Source: CAZDBA01 sp964503615 (GTDB lineage: Bacteria > Planctomycetota > Planctomycetia > Pirellulales > Pirellulaceae). Taken from it: a DNA stretch of 19,873 bases. Position numbers and translations under genes: made by a program. Positions 1 to 7,340 of the stretch are shown one piece after another (position 1 is the first letter of the stretch; every line of letters begins with the position of its first letter). Where the stretch lies: positions 1-19,873 of the forward strand of contig CAZDBA010000100.1 in assembly GCA_964503615.1 (NCBI GenBank). The letters are read 5' to 3'. Under the pieces are notes generated by a model that saw nothing but the letters and a program-made list of their open reading frames with translations, was not told the origin of the DNA and searched no databases.

Positions 1-65
1 GCAAAGCAGGGCAGGGGACTCCAGGTTTGACGACTGTAAAAACGCAATGGCTAACTTCTACCGGG

Positions 66-833
66 CTAAATGGGTGGATCGGCCTGCACCGAATTTCCCC
101 TGAAAAATTTCATGCCCCAACGAGCGATAATCGGAAACAGCCCAATCATTGCAAACGCACCGATGATCTGCATCATTTGAACAGGCGTAAACGCTGCATT
201 AACCCCTTCGTCTACCAAAGTCGAGAGTTTGGGAACGCTGGAACCTGCATAGATATACACGATCGTTCCCGCCAGCATTCCGACTTGGCTAACCCACCAA
301 AACGTTCGCGTTTTGATCGGCGTCAATCCCATAACTGCGTTGATGATAAAGAAAGGAACCGCGGGAATTAGCCGCAAGGTAAAAAGATAAAAAGGTCCCT
401 CGCGCTCCAGCGACTCATTAAACTTGGCCAAACGATCGCCGAATCGTTTCATCACTGCGTCTCGAAAAAGAAAACGACAAAGCAGAAACGCGATCGTTGC
501 TCCGAGCGTCGATGCAAAACTCACGAGCACCAGCGCTTTGATGAACCCAAAGTACCACGCATACATTAACGACAACCCAGTCGCTCCCGGAAGCGACATT
601 CCTGTAACTGCGACGTAGATCGCAAATGCGATCACAAACACCAGAACAGGATGCTGGACTTGGTAGTCCCGTAAAGCTGTTTCATGCTTGGCGAGATTCT
701 CCAGTGACAAGTGAGAGCCGAACTGCCAAAACAGAAAAGCCCCTAACAAAACGATGATCGCAAGTGCGATCATTTTAAACCGACCAGAAAATTTCGGCTG
801 ATCCGATTCTTTATTTACCTCAGTCGGATCCAT
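66..833 (-). CDS. TVP38/TMEM64 family (SNARE-associated/DedA-like) inner-membrane protein
   Basis: A 255-residue, strongly hydrophobic protein of the SNARE_assoc (DedA/TVP38/TMEM64) superfamily. Members are multi-spanning membrane proteins implicated in lipid or small-solute transport; the substrate here is unknown. Hydrophobic segments are visible near residues 20-37, 62-80, 84-120, 148-172, 183-198 and 220-236. The family hallmark is the block around residues 150-172, with FTLRLIPAVPFF followed by INAVMGLTPI, which contains the conserved Arg154 and Asn165. I chose the ATG at 833, which has a GAG about 8 bases upstream; an in-frame TTG at 878 would add 15 residues that are not hydrophobic or conserved-looking. 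It is divergent from fbp and stands alone. No terminator is visible before the window edge. Family assignment is secure, function is not. Confidence 0.9.
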   Translation of the reverse strand: MDPTEVNKESDQPKFSGRFKMIALAIIVLLGAFLFWQFGSHLSLENLAKHETALRDYQVQHPVLVFVIAFAIYVAVTGMSLPGATGLSLMYAWYFGFIKALVLVSFASTLGATIAFLLCRFLFRDAVMKRFGDRLAKFNESLEREGPFYLFTLRLIPAVPFFIINAVMGLTPIKTRTFWWVSQVGMLAGTIVYIYAGSSVPKLSTLVDEGVNAAFTPVQMMQIIGAFAMIGLFPIIARWGMKFFRGNSVQADPPI

Positions 834-1250
834 TTGTTTCTCAAGTCGATTCAATAATTGGGACCTCGCCGGTGCCAAGCAAGCAGGTAGACGCCGGAGA
901 CCTCAATATATTACAGAAGATCGCGCGATGCTTAAGGACTGATTGGAGGATGGACGGCAGAGCCGTTGTCGTGGCATTCACGGCGCAGCCGTTGAACGAG
1001 AATTTCCCTAACGCCTCGTAGCATGGCTCTGTCACGCTACCAAGTGCAATACAGGCTCTGCCAGAAACCATGCAAGGGAAAGCAGTTACACATTGCGTAA
1101 ACACAGGACAATCGAATACTTACCGTCCGGTTTTTAGGTGAAAACGAGCCGTTTGCCAAAAAAGGAGTGGATTTTAAGCCGCTTTATAGCACACTATCAA
1201 TAAACAAAGGCGTCCAAGACCCCACTCCCGCCAAAAGAGCTTTCCCTACC
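834..1250. other. Intergenic region between divergent TVP38 gene and fbp
   Basis: This 417-bp stretch holds no convincing gene. A weak sigma70-like pair for fbp is possible: TTGCGT at 1093-1098, 16 bp, then AATACT at 1115-1120. A perfect 10-bp palindrome ATCGCGCGAT lies at 920-929. A segment near 1008-1020 (CCCTAACGCCTCG) resembles short intergenic motifs that recur at the far end of the window. The 87-residue minus-strand frame at 841-1104 has no recognisable features and is not called. Confidence 0.5.
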
Positions 1251-2276
1251 ATGATATTAAACTTCTCCGAAGATCTGAATTCTCCCGCGCTGACGATCCA
1301 GCAACACATCGTAAGTGAGCAAAAGCGTTTTCCTGGCGCGACCGGAGAGTTTTCGTTTCTCCTCTCCGGGCTAACACTGGCAACCAAAAAGATTCAGGCT
1401 CAAGTCCGTCGGGCAGGGATCAACAACGTGCTTGGCGAATATGGCAACGTCAATGTTCAGGGCGAATCCCAACAAATCCTTGATGTGTATTCTAACCAGG
1501 TAATGATTCAAAGTCTTACCAGCCGTAAAAGTGTTGGTGTGATTGCGTCAGAAGAGGAAGAAGACGTGCGGGTCCTTAACCCTTCACCCTCGGCTCGATA
1601 CGCAGTCATTTTCGATCCGCTTGATGGCTCCTCGAATATTGATGTCAATGTCAGCGTGGGAACAACGTTTTCCATTTTTCGCAGACCTGAAGGATCGGAT
1701 TGTGAATCTCCCAGTGACTGGGTTTTACAAGCAGGGCGAGAACAAATCGGTGCGGGGTACGTGGTATACGGTTCATCGACGGTCATGGTATACACCGTTG
1801 GTAACGGGGTTCATGGCTTCACCCTCGACCCCAACGTCGGCGCGTTTATCTTGAGCCATGAAGACATTCGCATGCCTGAGCAAGGCAAGAGCTACTCGGT
1901 CAATGAAGCCTACTTTGAGAGCTTTCCAAAGCACTACCAAGACTACATTCGCCATCTGCGCAGTGGCGACTTGGGCAGCTACCGATCGCGATATATCGGT
2001 TCGATGGTTGCCGATTTTCATCGGACTTTGATGCGCGGCGGAGTTTTTATGTACCCGCCTACGGCAAGTCACCTCACGGGAAAACTTCGCCTGCTGTACG
2101 AAGCAAATCCGATTGCAATGATTGCCGAACAGGCTGGCGGAATTGCCCTTGATGGCGAATCCCGAATCCTTGATCTCGAACCCACTGAAATCCACCAACG
2201 AGTTCCGCTGGTGGTCGGTAGTCAGGCAGAGATGAACCTTTTCAAGCAATTCGCGGCTGCGGCTCAAAGCGTGTAA
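1251..2276 (+). CDS. fbp: Fructose-1,6-bisphosphatase class I
   Basis: Hydrolyses fructose 1,6-bisphosphate to fructose 6-phosphate and phosphate in gluconeogenesis and sugar-phosphate supply, in the cytoplasm. The 341-residue product aligns by eye with E. coli Fbp along its whole length. It has the N-terminal ATGE block, the acidic ASEEEED loop, the metal-binding signature DPLDGSSNIDVN (about residues 122-133), YVVYGSSTVMVYT, RYIGSMVADFHR and the C-terminal GKLRLLYEANP with AEQAGG. I prefer the ATG at 1251 because homology starts soon after it. A GTG at 1167 would add 28 residues, and it lies directly against a GGAG, too close to act as its Shine-Dalgarno. No obvious terminator separates it from the downstream duplicated region. 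It supplies fructose 6-phosphate, a precursor of the amino sugars used in polysaccharide synthesis, though there is no direct link in the sequence. Confidence 0.97.
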   Translation: MILNFSEDLNSPALTIQQHIVSEQKRFPGATGEFSFLLSGLTLATKKIQAQVRRAGINNVLGEYGNVNVQGESQQILDVYSNQVMIQSLTSRKSVGVIASEEEEDVRVLNPSPSARYAVIFDPLDGSSNIDVNVSVGTTFSIFRRPEGSDCESPSDWVLQAGREQIGAGYVVYGSSTVMVYTVGNGVHGFTLDPNVGAFILSHEDIRMPEQGKSYSVNEAYFESFPKHYQDYIRHLRSGDLGSYRSRYIGSMVADFHRTLMRGGVFMYPPTASHLTGKLRLLYEANPIAMIAEQAGGIALDGESRILDLEPTEIHQRVPLVVGSQAEMNLFKQFAAAAQSV

Positions 2277-2605
2277 CGAGCGTCTTCTTTCCCAAGGCGC
2301 ATGCCTATCCGCGGCGAATTGGGGCAAATCGCAAAGATTTGTGCTCGGGTAGACCTCGGCATGTGCCGGTATTCACCTTGAGGAAGTGTGCTGAAGTTTT
2401 TTTCACGTTTAAAAAAACCAAATGGCGATAAATCCTCAGCGAGGAAATTGGCTTTGTAGCCGGATAGCGCCTTGTCGTTTCGATTAAGGCGTAGCACTTA
2501 ACGTTCGTAACACTAGGGCCTTACGTTTGTTTCGATTGATTAGTTTGTTAGGCCATTCTTAGCTGCAATTTGAACAACAGCAATGCCCAGAAAGAGAGTG
2601 AGTTA
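2277..2605. other. Leader region of first PEP-CTERM cassette
   Basis: This 329-bp non-coding stretch follows fbp. It contains an inverted repeat CGGCA-TG-TGCCG at 2357-2368, an AGGAAGTGTGCTGAA element followed by a T-run, an A-run and a conserved GCGATAAA. Most of it has a recognisable but diverged counterpart at about 3419-3808, upstream of the second PEP-CTERM gene. I see no confident -35/-10 pair. The minus-strand frame here (2264-2497) is not conserved in the second copy because of indels, so it is not called. Confidence 0.5.
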
Positions 2606-3271
2606 ATGAAGAAAATTTCGACTTTAATGCTTGCGGTAATTTTGACCGCTGGACTTGCTGGACCGGCTTCAGCCGATTTGATTATTACTGGAGTTATCGA
2701 CGGCCCTTTGCCGGGAGGTTTACCCAAGGCAGTAGAGTTGTACGCCGTCACCGATATCGCAGACCTCTCTTCATACGGAATCGGCTCTGCAAACAACGGT
2801 GACGGATCGGATGGCGAGGAATTCACACTGTCTGGATCAGCGACGGCTGGCGACTACATCTACATTGCCACGGAGTCAACGGAGTTTAACAACTTCTTTG
2901 GCTTCGCTCCGGATTTAACGTCCGGCACCGCTGTGAATGTCAATGGTGATGATGCAATTGAGTTGTTTGAAAGCGGCGTTGTTGTTGATGTATTCGGTGA
3001 CATCGACACCGATGGCACTGGGGAACCTTGGGAATATCTTGACGGCTGGGCATATCGAGTCGACGAAACGGGGCCAGATGGGTCGACTTTCAATATTAGC
3101 AATTGGACATTCTCCGGAATTAACGCCCTTGACGGAGCCACCTCTAATGCGACGGCAACCTCCGCGTTTCCAATTGGCACCTTTACTCCAACCTCTATTC
3201 CAGAGCCGTCAAGCTTCGCCCTGCTAGGCTTGCTTGGTCTTGCTGGAGTTGTTGTTCGGCGCCGCAGTTGA
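2606..3271 (+). CDS. Secreted PEP-CTERM protein with lamin-tail-like domain, copy 1
   Basis: A 221-residue exported protein. A Sec signal peptide occupies residues 1-23 (MKK, hydrophobic core, ASA before Asp24). The mature part, about residues 24-190, resembles lamin-tail (LTD)-like modules of secreted marine bacterial proteins and nucleases: LIITGVIDGPL, KAVELYAV, DLSSYGIGSANNG, NGDDAIELF and WEYLDGWAYR. The C-terminus is a classic PEP-CTERM sorting signal: IPEPSSFALLGLLGLAG from residue 198, then VVVRRRS. The family expectation is recognition and processing by an exosortase with surface or extracellular display; none is encoded in this window. No catalytic residues are evident, so a binding or structural role is likely but not shown. 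I start at the ATG at 2606, which is where copy 2 starts and where the signal peptide begins; it is preceded by a purine-rich AAAGAGAG. A TTG at 2570 is the alternative. Confidence 0.88.
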   Translation: MKKISTLMLAVILTAGLAGPASADLIITGVIDGPLPGGLPKAVELYAVTDIADLSSYGIGSANNGDGSDGEEFTLSGSATAGDYIYIATESTEFNNFFGFAPDLTSGTAVNVNGDDAIELFESGVVVDVFGDIDTDGTGEPWEYLDGWAYRVDETGPDGSTFNISNWTFSGINALDGATSNATATSAFPIGTFTPTSIPEPSSFALLGLLGLAGVVVRRRS

Positions 3272-3808
3272 ACCTTGCTCAATCTAAAATATCAAAAGCC
3301 AGTCGTGATTCACGGCTGGCTTTTTTCTTTGAAATGTCAGTTATTTTTTCTCTCATCGCTTAGGTTAGATATTCACTCAAATTAGATCCTCCTTACTTTG
3401 AGAAGTAGAGAAGCGCTGGGCGCATTCCTCTTGGGGAATCTTGGCGAGTCACCGGGGCCAGGGACAAGGACATTGCTCGACACGGGCATATGCCGGTATC
3501 CACCATAGGAAGTGTGCTGAATTTTTTTTCGGGTTCAAAAAACGAATTGCGATAAAACTTAGCGTGGGGAAAATCCGCTTTGCAGTCAAGATATTGCCTT
3601 ATCGTTTCGCTAAGGTGAAAGAACCTTCCATTTAGGCTAACCATCAGCTCGTAAACGCCGTTTTTTCAAATATTAAAACTCCTTAAAGAAGCGATAATTC
3701 CATTGAAATTATGTGTTGAACCTTTAGCTTATATGAGTCCTTAAGAGACAACCGTTACAATTTGTTCAACAACTATGTCAGTGTCTGAGTGAAAGAGAGC
3801 GTGATTTA
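3272..3808. other. Region between the two PEP-CTERM genes
   Basis: This 537-bp non-coding stretch holds the copy 1 terminator and the copy 2 leader. The leader includes a 10-bp palindrome GGCATATGCC at 3485-3494 (counterpart of the inverted repeat at 2357-2368), GGAAGTGTGCTGAA followed by an eight-T run, and GCGATAAA. An AT-rich stretch at about 3660-3760 has little match in copy 1. No real gene is seen. The minus-strand frame 3393-3644 shares only a short peptide with the frame in copy 1 before indels shift it. Confidence 0.5.
3294..3326 (+). terminator. Intrinsic terminator of PEP-CTERM gene, copy 1
   Basis: A 14-bp stem (AAAAGCCAGTCGTG pairing with CACGGCTGGCTTTT, one G-T wobble) with an ATT loop runs into a T-tract, 22 bp after the stop codon. 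The stem-loop is identical to that of copy 2. Confidence 0.9.
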
Positions 3809-4468
3809 ATGAAGAAAATTTCGACTTTAATGCTTGCGGTAATTTTGACCGCTGGACTTGCTGGACCGGCTTCAGCCGATTTGATTATTACTGGAGTTAT
3901 CGACGGCCCTTTGCCGGGAGGTTTACCCAAGGCAGTAGAGTTGTACGCCGTCACCGATATCGCAGACCTCTCTTCATACGGAATCGGCTCTGCAAATAAC
4001 GGTGGCGGATCGGATGGTGAGGAATTCACACTGTTTGGATCAGCGACGGCTGGCGACTATATATACATTGCCTCGGAATCAACAGAGTTTAACAACTTCT
4101 TCGGCTTCACACCGGATTTCTCGGACGTTGCTGCAAACGTCAATGGTGACGATGCAATTGAGTTGTTTGAAAGCGGCGTTGTGGTTGATGTGTTCGGTGA
4201 CATTAACACCGATGGCACTGGGCAACCTTGGGAATATCTTGACGGCTGGGCATATCGAGTCGACGAAACGGGGCCAGATGGGTCGACTTTCAATATTAGC
4301 AATTGGACATTCTCCGGAATTAACGCCCTTGACGGAGCCACCTCTAATGCGACGGCAACCTCCGCGTTTCCAATTGGCACCTTTACTCCAACCTCTATTC
4401 CAGAGCCGTCAAGCTTCGCCCTGCTAGGCTTGCTTGGTCTTGCTGGAGTTGTTCGGCGACGCAAGTAA
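3809..4468 (+). CDS. Secreted PEP-CTERM protein with lamin-tail-like domain, copy 2
   Basis: A 219-residue paralogue of the upstream gene with the same architecture: signal peptide 1-23, LTD-like domain about 24-190, and PEP-CTERM signal from Ile197 (IPEPSSFALLGLLGLAG then VVRRRK). The first 188 coding bases are identical to copy 1, as are the ~230 bases from 4224 onward. Between them about a dozen residues differ (for example Asp/Gly, Ser/Phe, Ala/Thr, Leu/Phe, Asp/Asn, Glu/Gln). One codon is missing in the TSGTAV/SDVAA loop and another just before the terminal arginines. AAAGAGAG sits about 10 bases before the ATG. It has its own terminator, so it is probably transcribed separately from katG. 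An exosortase substrate by family knowledge; the molecular function is not recognisable. Confidence 0.88.
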   Translation: MKKISTLMLAVILTAGLAGPASADLIITGVIDGPLPGGLPKAVELYAVTDIADLSSYGIGSANNGGGSDGEEFTLFGSATAGDYIYIASESTEFNNFFGFTPDFSDVAANVNGDDAIELFESGVVVDVFGDINTDGTGQPWEYLDGWAYRVDETGPDGSTFNISNWTFSGINALDGATSNATATSAFPIGTFTPTSIPEPSSFALLGLLGLAGVVRRRK

Positions 4469-4494
4469 TTGAACGTTACTCAATCTATAATATC

Positions 4495-4527
4495 AAAAGC
4501 CAGTCGTGATTCACGGCTGGCTTTTTT
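4495..4527 (+). terminator. Intrinsic terminator of PEP-CTERM gene, copy 2
   Basis: The same 14-bp stem, ATT loop and six-T tract as the terminator of copy 1, 26 bp after the stop codon. The sequence diverges immediately after the T-tract. Confidence 0.9.
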
Positions 4528-4670
4528 CGTCGACATATCATTTGCTTTTTGCTTTCGCCGCTTAAGTTAGATGTTTCTTATTCAACTCCTATTTGATCCA
4601 GCAGGCACGTTGTCATTGCCTCAATAATGAATAAACTCTGTCTATTAATTTTCACTTCAAGGAGATCCTG

Positions 4671-6836
4671 ATGGACGGCGCTCAGGGCGGTTGCCCATTT
4701 GCCCATGGTGGCAACACGACGACAGACAAACCCGTTACTAAATGGTGGCCCAAATCGTTGAATTTGGACATTTTGCACCAGCATGGCGCGAGAACAAGCC
4801 CGATGGACGCGGACTATGACCACCGCGCGGCCGTAAAGGGCTTGGACTTCGAAGCGGTTAAGTCAGACGTCAAAGCGTTAATGACCGACAGCCAGGATTG
4901 GTGGCCAGCCGACTGGGGACACTACGGTGGATTGATGATTCGCCTTGCTTGGCACTCGGCTGGATCCTACCGCATGGGCGATGGCCGTGGTGGCGCCGGT
5001 TCAGGTAACATTCGTTTTGCACCGCTTAACTCGTGGCCCGACAATGCCAGCTTGGACAAAGCTCGACGCCTGCTCTGGCCGGTCAAAAAGAAGTACGGTA
5101 ACGGGCTTTCATGGGCCGACCTGATCATCCTTGCCGGGAACATGGCTTACGAAACGATGGGCTTGAAAACTTTCGGTTTCGGTTTTGGCCGAGCTGATAT
5201 TTGGGCTCCTGAGACCGATATCAACTGGGGCTTCGAAGACGAGTGGTTGGCGGATAGCGAAAATCGCTACGACGATCTGGACAAACCTGCCACCATGTAC
5301 AACCCGCTCGCCTCGGTACACATGGGTCTGATTTATGTTAACCCCGAAGGTGTCAACGGGAACCCCGATCCGGCTCGCACTGCATTGCATATCCGTGAGA
5401 CGTTTGCACGGATGGCGATGAACGACGAAGAAACTGCAGCGTTGACTTGCGGTGGACACACGGTCGGAAAAGCTCACGGTTGCGGCGACACGGAAAACAT
5501 TGGACCTGAGCCAGAAGCGACATCGGTTGACGCTCAAGGTCTTGGTTGGGCCAATGCCGGTCACAAAAACGTAGCGGCGAACGCTTTCACCTCAGGCATC
5601 GAAGGTGCTTGGACTCAAAACCCAACCCAATGGGACATGGGCTATTTTGATTACTTGTTCAACTACGAATGGCAATTGACCAAATCACCTGCTGGAGCAA
5701 ACCAGTGGGAACCAGTCGACATGCCCGAGGACAAAAAACCGGTCGACGCCTCCGAACCATCGGCCAAACGCAGCCCGATGATGACCGATGCCGACATGGC
5801 AATGAAAGTCGATCCGATCTACAACGAAATCTGCCAGAAATTCATGGCAGATCCCGACTACTTTGCCGACACATTCGCTCGCGCGTGGTTCAAATTGACT
5901 CATCGCGACATGGGCCCCAGGAACAATTACCTGGGTCCTGACGTCCCGGCCGAAGATCTGATTTGGCAGGACCCCGTTCCCGCCGGTTCGACCGATTACG
6001 ACGTCGATGCACTCAAAGCAAAGATCGCCGACAGTGGTCTTTCCGATGCCGAGATGATCGCAACCGCATGGGACAGCGCCCGCACGTTCCGCGGATCGGA
6101 CAAACGAGGCGGCGCCAACGGAGCTCGAATTCGACTTGCTCCCCAAAAAGATTGGGCCGCCAACGAACCTGCGAGGTTGGCGAAAGTGCTTGGAGCTCTT
6201 GAGCCGATTGCTGCTGAAGCAGGAGCTTCTGTCGCAGACGTGATCGTGCTCGCAGGGAACGTCGGATTGGAACGGGCGATCAAAGCTGCCGGTCAAAACG
6301 TTTCCGTTCCGTTTTCTCCCGGTCGGGGTGACGCAACCGATGAGATGACCGATGCGGACAGCTTTTCTGTGCTTGAGCCACTTGCGGACGGCTTTCGCAA
6401 TTTCCAAAAAGAGCAGTATGCCGTTGGGCCTGAAGAACTAATGCTCGACCGCGCGCAACTGTTGGGGCTGACCGCGGCTGAGATGACCGTCCTAGTAGGG
6501 GGGATGCGTGTGCTGAACGTCAATCATGATGGCAAACAGCATGGTGTCTTTACTGATCGTCCAGGGCAACTTACAAACGATTTCTTTGTGAACTTGACCG
6601 ACATGAGCTACAGCTGGAAAGCCGCTGATGCTTTAACCTATCAAGTTTGCGACCGCAAAAGTGGTTCTATGAAATGGACAGCGACGAGTGCCGATTTGGT
6701 GTTTGGTTCTAATTCCATCCTCAGATCGTACGCAGAAGTTTACGCTCAGGACGACAACGCTGAGAAGTTCACACAAGACTTCGTGGCAGCTTGGTCAAAA
6801 GTAATGAATGCAGATCGCTTTGATTTGCTGCCATAG
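4671..6836 (+). CDS. katG: Catalase-peroxidase KatG
   Basis: Bifunctional haem enzyme that degrades hydrogen peroxide by catalase and peroxidase activity. At 721 residues it is the normal length. All hallmark residues are visible. The distal triad is Arg91-Trp94-His95 in MIRLAWHSAGSYR. The Met-Tyr-Trp adduct is Trp94, Tyr222 (GLIYVNPEG) and Met248 (ARMAMND). The proximal haem ligand is His263 in GGHTVGKAHG, and TSGIEGAWT carries the conserved Ser and Trp of the haem access region. The C-terminal half is the usual haem-less duplicated peroxidase domain. No signal peptide is seen, so it is cytoplasmic. The start is fixed by a strong AAGGAG at 4659-4664. It is flanked by terminators on both sides and so is monocistronic. 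A short inverted repeat TCATT-8-AATGA at 4613-4630 is a weak candidate operator; no clear PerR, Fur or OxyR site was found. Confidence 0.98.
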   Translation: MDGAQGGCPFAHGGNTTTDKPVTKWWPKSLNLDILHQHGARTSPMDADYDHRAAVKGLDFEAVKSDVKALMTDSQDWWPADWGHYGGLMIRLAWHSAGSYRMGDGRGGAGSGNIRFAPLNSWPDNASLDKARRLLWPVKKKYGNGLSWADLIILAGNMAYETMGLKTFGFGFGRADIWAPETDINWGFEDEWLADSENRYDDLDKPATMYNPLASVHMGLIYVNPEGVNGNPDPARTALHIRETFARMAMNDEETAALTCGGHTVGKAHGCGDTENIGPEPEATSVDAQGLGWANAGHKNVAANAFTSGIEGAWTQNPTQWDMGYFDYLFNYEWQLTKSPAGANQWEPVDMPEDKKPVDASEPSAKRSPMMTDADMAMKVDPIYNEICQKFMADPDYFADTFARAWFKLTHRDMGPRNNYLGPDVPAEDLIWQDPVPAGSTDYDVDALKAKIADSGLSDAEMIATAWDSARTFRGSDKRGGANGARIRLAPQKDWAANEPARLAKVLGALEPIAAEAGASVADVIVLAGNVGLERAIKAAGQNVSVPFSPGRGDATDEMTDADSFSVLEPLADGFRNFQKEQYAVGPEELMLDRAQLLGLTAAEMTVLVGGMRVLNVNHDGKQHGVFTDRPGQLTNDFFVNLTDMSYSWKAADALTYQVCDRKSGSMKWTATSADLVFGSNSILRSYAEVYAQDDNAEKFTQDFVAAWSKVMNADRFDLLP

Positions 6837-6899
6837 ACTCGGAAATATCGTGATTTGCCCCTTCGCAAATCAAAACGATTGAATGATTGATAATCTGCT

Positions 6900-6940
6900 G
6901 CAAACGGATGGCTCATTTAAGCCGTCCGTTTGCTATTTCT
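6900..6940 (+). terminator. Hairpin terminator after katG
   Basis: A 14-bp stem GCAAACGGATGGCT pairs with AGCCGTCCGTTTGC (one wobble) across a short loop, followed by a modest T-rich stretch TATTTCTT. A smaller hairpin, GATTTGC/GCAAATC with a 6-nt loop, lies just upstream at 6852-6871. Confidence 0.75.
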
Positions 6941-7258
6941 TGACAATTGGATTTGCCCACTTGTGAAAAACTTTACCTAAATCCCAGCCGCCAATTTCGC
7001 GCTCGATTCTATAACCACTTTGCCCAACTGACTTTAGTTCGCAAACGGGGCAGCTTTCGTAACTTAATTCACAACGGCTGGCACCTCAGCAATCAATGCC
7101 GAAAAATGCTCATGCAGCTTGGCAAACCCTGAAATTTGTTACGATTTGGTAATCTTTTGCAAAGTGTTCCTATAGCTTTTTTGGCAGTTAAGCCATTTTG
7201 CCTCTGGTATTTGAGGGCACGTCTACTCATGCTGGAAATAACTAATTTACAGCTTCTT

Positions 7259-7303
7259 TGGCCTCTTCACACTTGGCCTTTTCACACCTGGCTACCACTC
7301 CCT
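7259..7303. repeat. Three imperfect 15-bp tandem repeats upstream of the glycosyltransferase
   Basis: TGGCCTCTTCACACT (7259-7273) and TGGCCTTTTCACACC (7274-7288) match at 13 of 15 positions. A third, weaker unit TGGCTACCACTCCCT follows at 7289-7303. The array ends 37 bp before the glycosyltransferase start, a position suitable for a regulator array or the untranslated leader. It could also be chance low-complexity sequence. Confidence 0.6.
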
Positions 7304-7340
7304 TTGATTTTGCGCTCTCCAAGAGTCCAATTAAGTTTTG

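Larger units (their letters stand above)
2296..3400 (+). repeat. Tandem cassette duplication, copy 1
   Basis: This copy comprises leader, PEP-CTERM gene and intrinsic terminator. Similarity to copy 2 starts just after fbp (GGCGCAT at 2296-2302 matching 3419-3425) and runs past the terminator to CGCTTAGGTTAGAT near 3357-3370. The gene starts are offset by 1203 bp. Identity is patchy: moderate in the leader, complete in the 5' and 3' coding blocks and the terminator stem, and reduced in the middle of the gene. Confidence 0.85.
3419..4600 (+). repeat. Tandem cassette duplication, copy 2
   Basis: Second copy of the leader, PEP-CTERM gene and terminator cassette. It adjoins copy 1 head-to-tail and ends near CGCTTAAGTTAGAT at about 4560-4573. 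The leader is roughly 80 bp longer than in copy 1. No insertion-sequence ends or target duplications are visible at the boundary, so unequal recombination is the simplest origin. Confidence 0.85.
6837..7340. other. Intergenic region between katG and the sugar cluster
   Basis: This 504-bp stretch holds the katG terminator hairpins and a 15-bp tandem repeat at 7259-7303, and presumably the promoter of the sugar cluster. No standard -35/-10 pair stands out. A sigma54-like string at about 7145-7160 (TTGG, nine bases, GC) has the wrong spacing. The two plus-strand frames here (6947-7132 and 7136-7438) start at TTG, lack ribosome-binding sites and resemble nothing known, so they are not called. Confidence 0.5.

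Noticed and set aside
841..1104. Minus-strand open frame of 87 codons between the TVP38 gene and fbp
   Set aside because: No ribosome-binding site, no recognisable domain, Cys-rich random-looking composition, and it overlaps the start of the TVP38 gene.
2264..2497. Minus-strand frame in the first PEP-CTERM leader, with a FSTLP peptide also seen in the second leader (3393-3644)
   Set aside because: The shared peptide is short, and 1-base indels between the copies shift the frame right after it, so the conservation is at DNA level and not coding.
4613..4630. TCATT-8-AATGA inverted repeat as a Fur/PerR-type operator for katG
   Set aside because: Arms are only 5 bp and do not match the known Fur or PerR consensus; mentioned in the katG entry only as a weak candidate.
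2277..4670. Insertion sequence or integron-like element as the cause of the PEP-CTERM duplication
   Set aside because: No transposase, terminal inverted repeats, target-site duplication or attC-like sites are visible; ordinary tandem duplication explains it.
5685..6407. Long minus-strand open frame (240 codons) inside katG
   Set aside because: Antisense shadow of a strongly conserved gene. The katG protein is intact across it and the antisense product has no recognisable features.
7145..7165. Possible sigma54 promoter (TTGG...TTTTGC) before the sugar cluster
   Set aside because: The GG-to-GC spacing is nine bases instead of the strictly required ten, and the rest of the consensus is poor.
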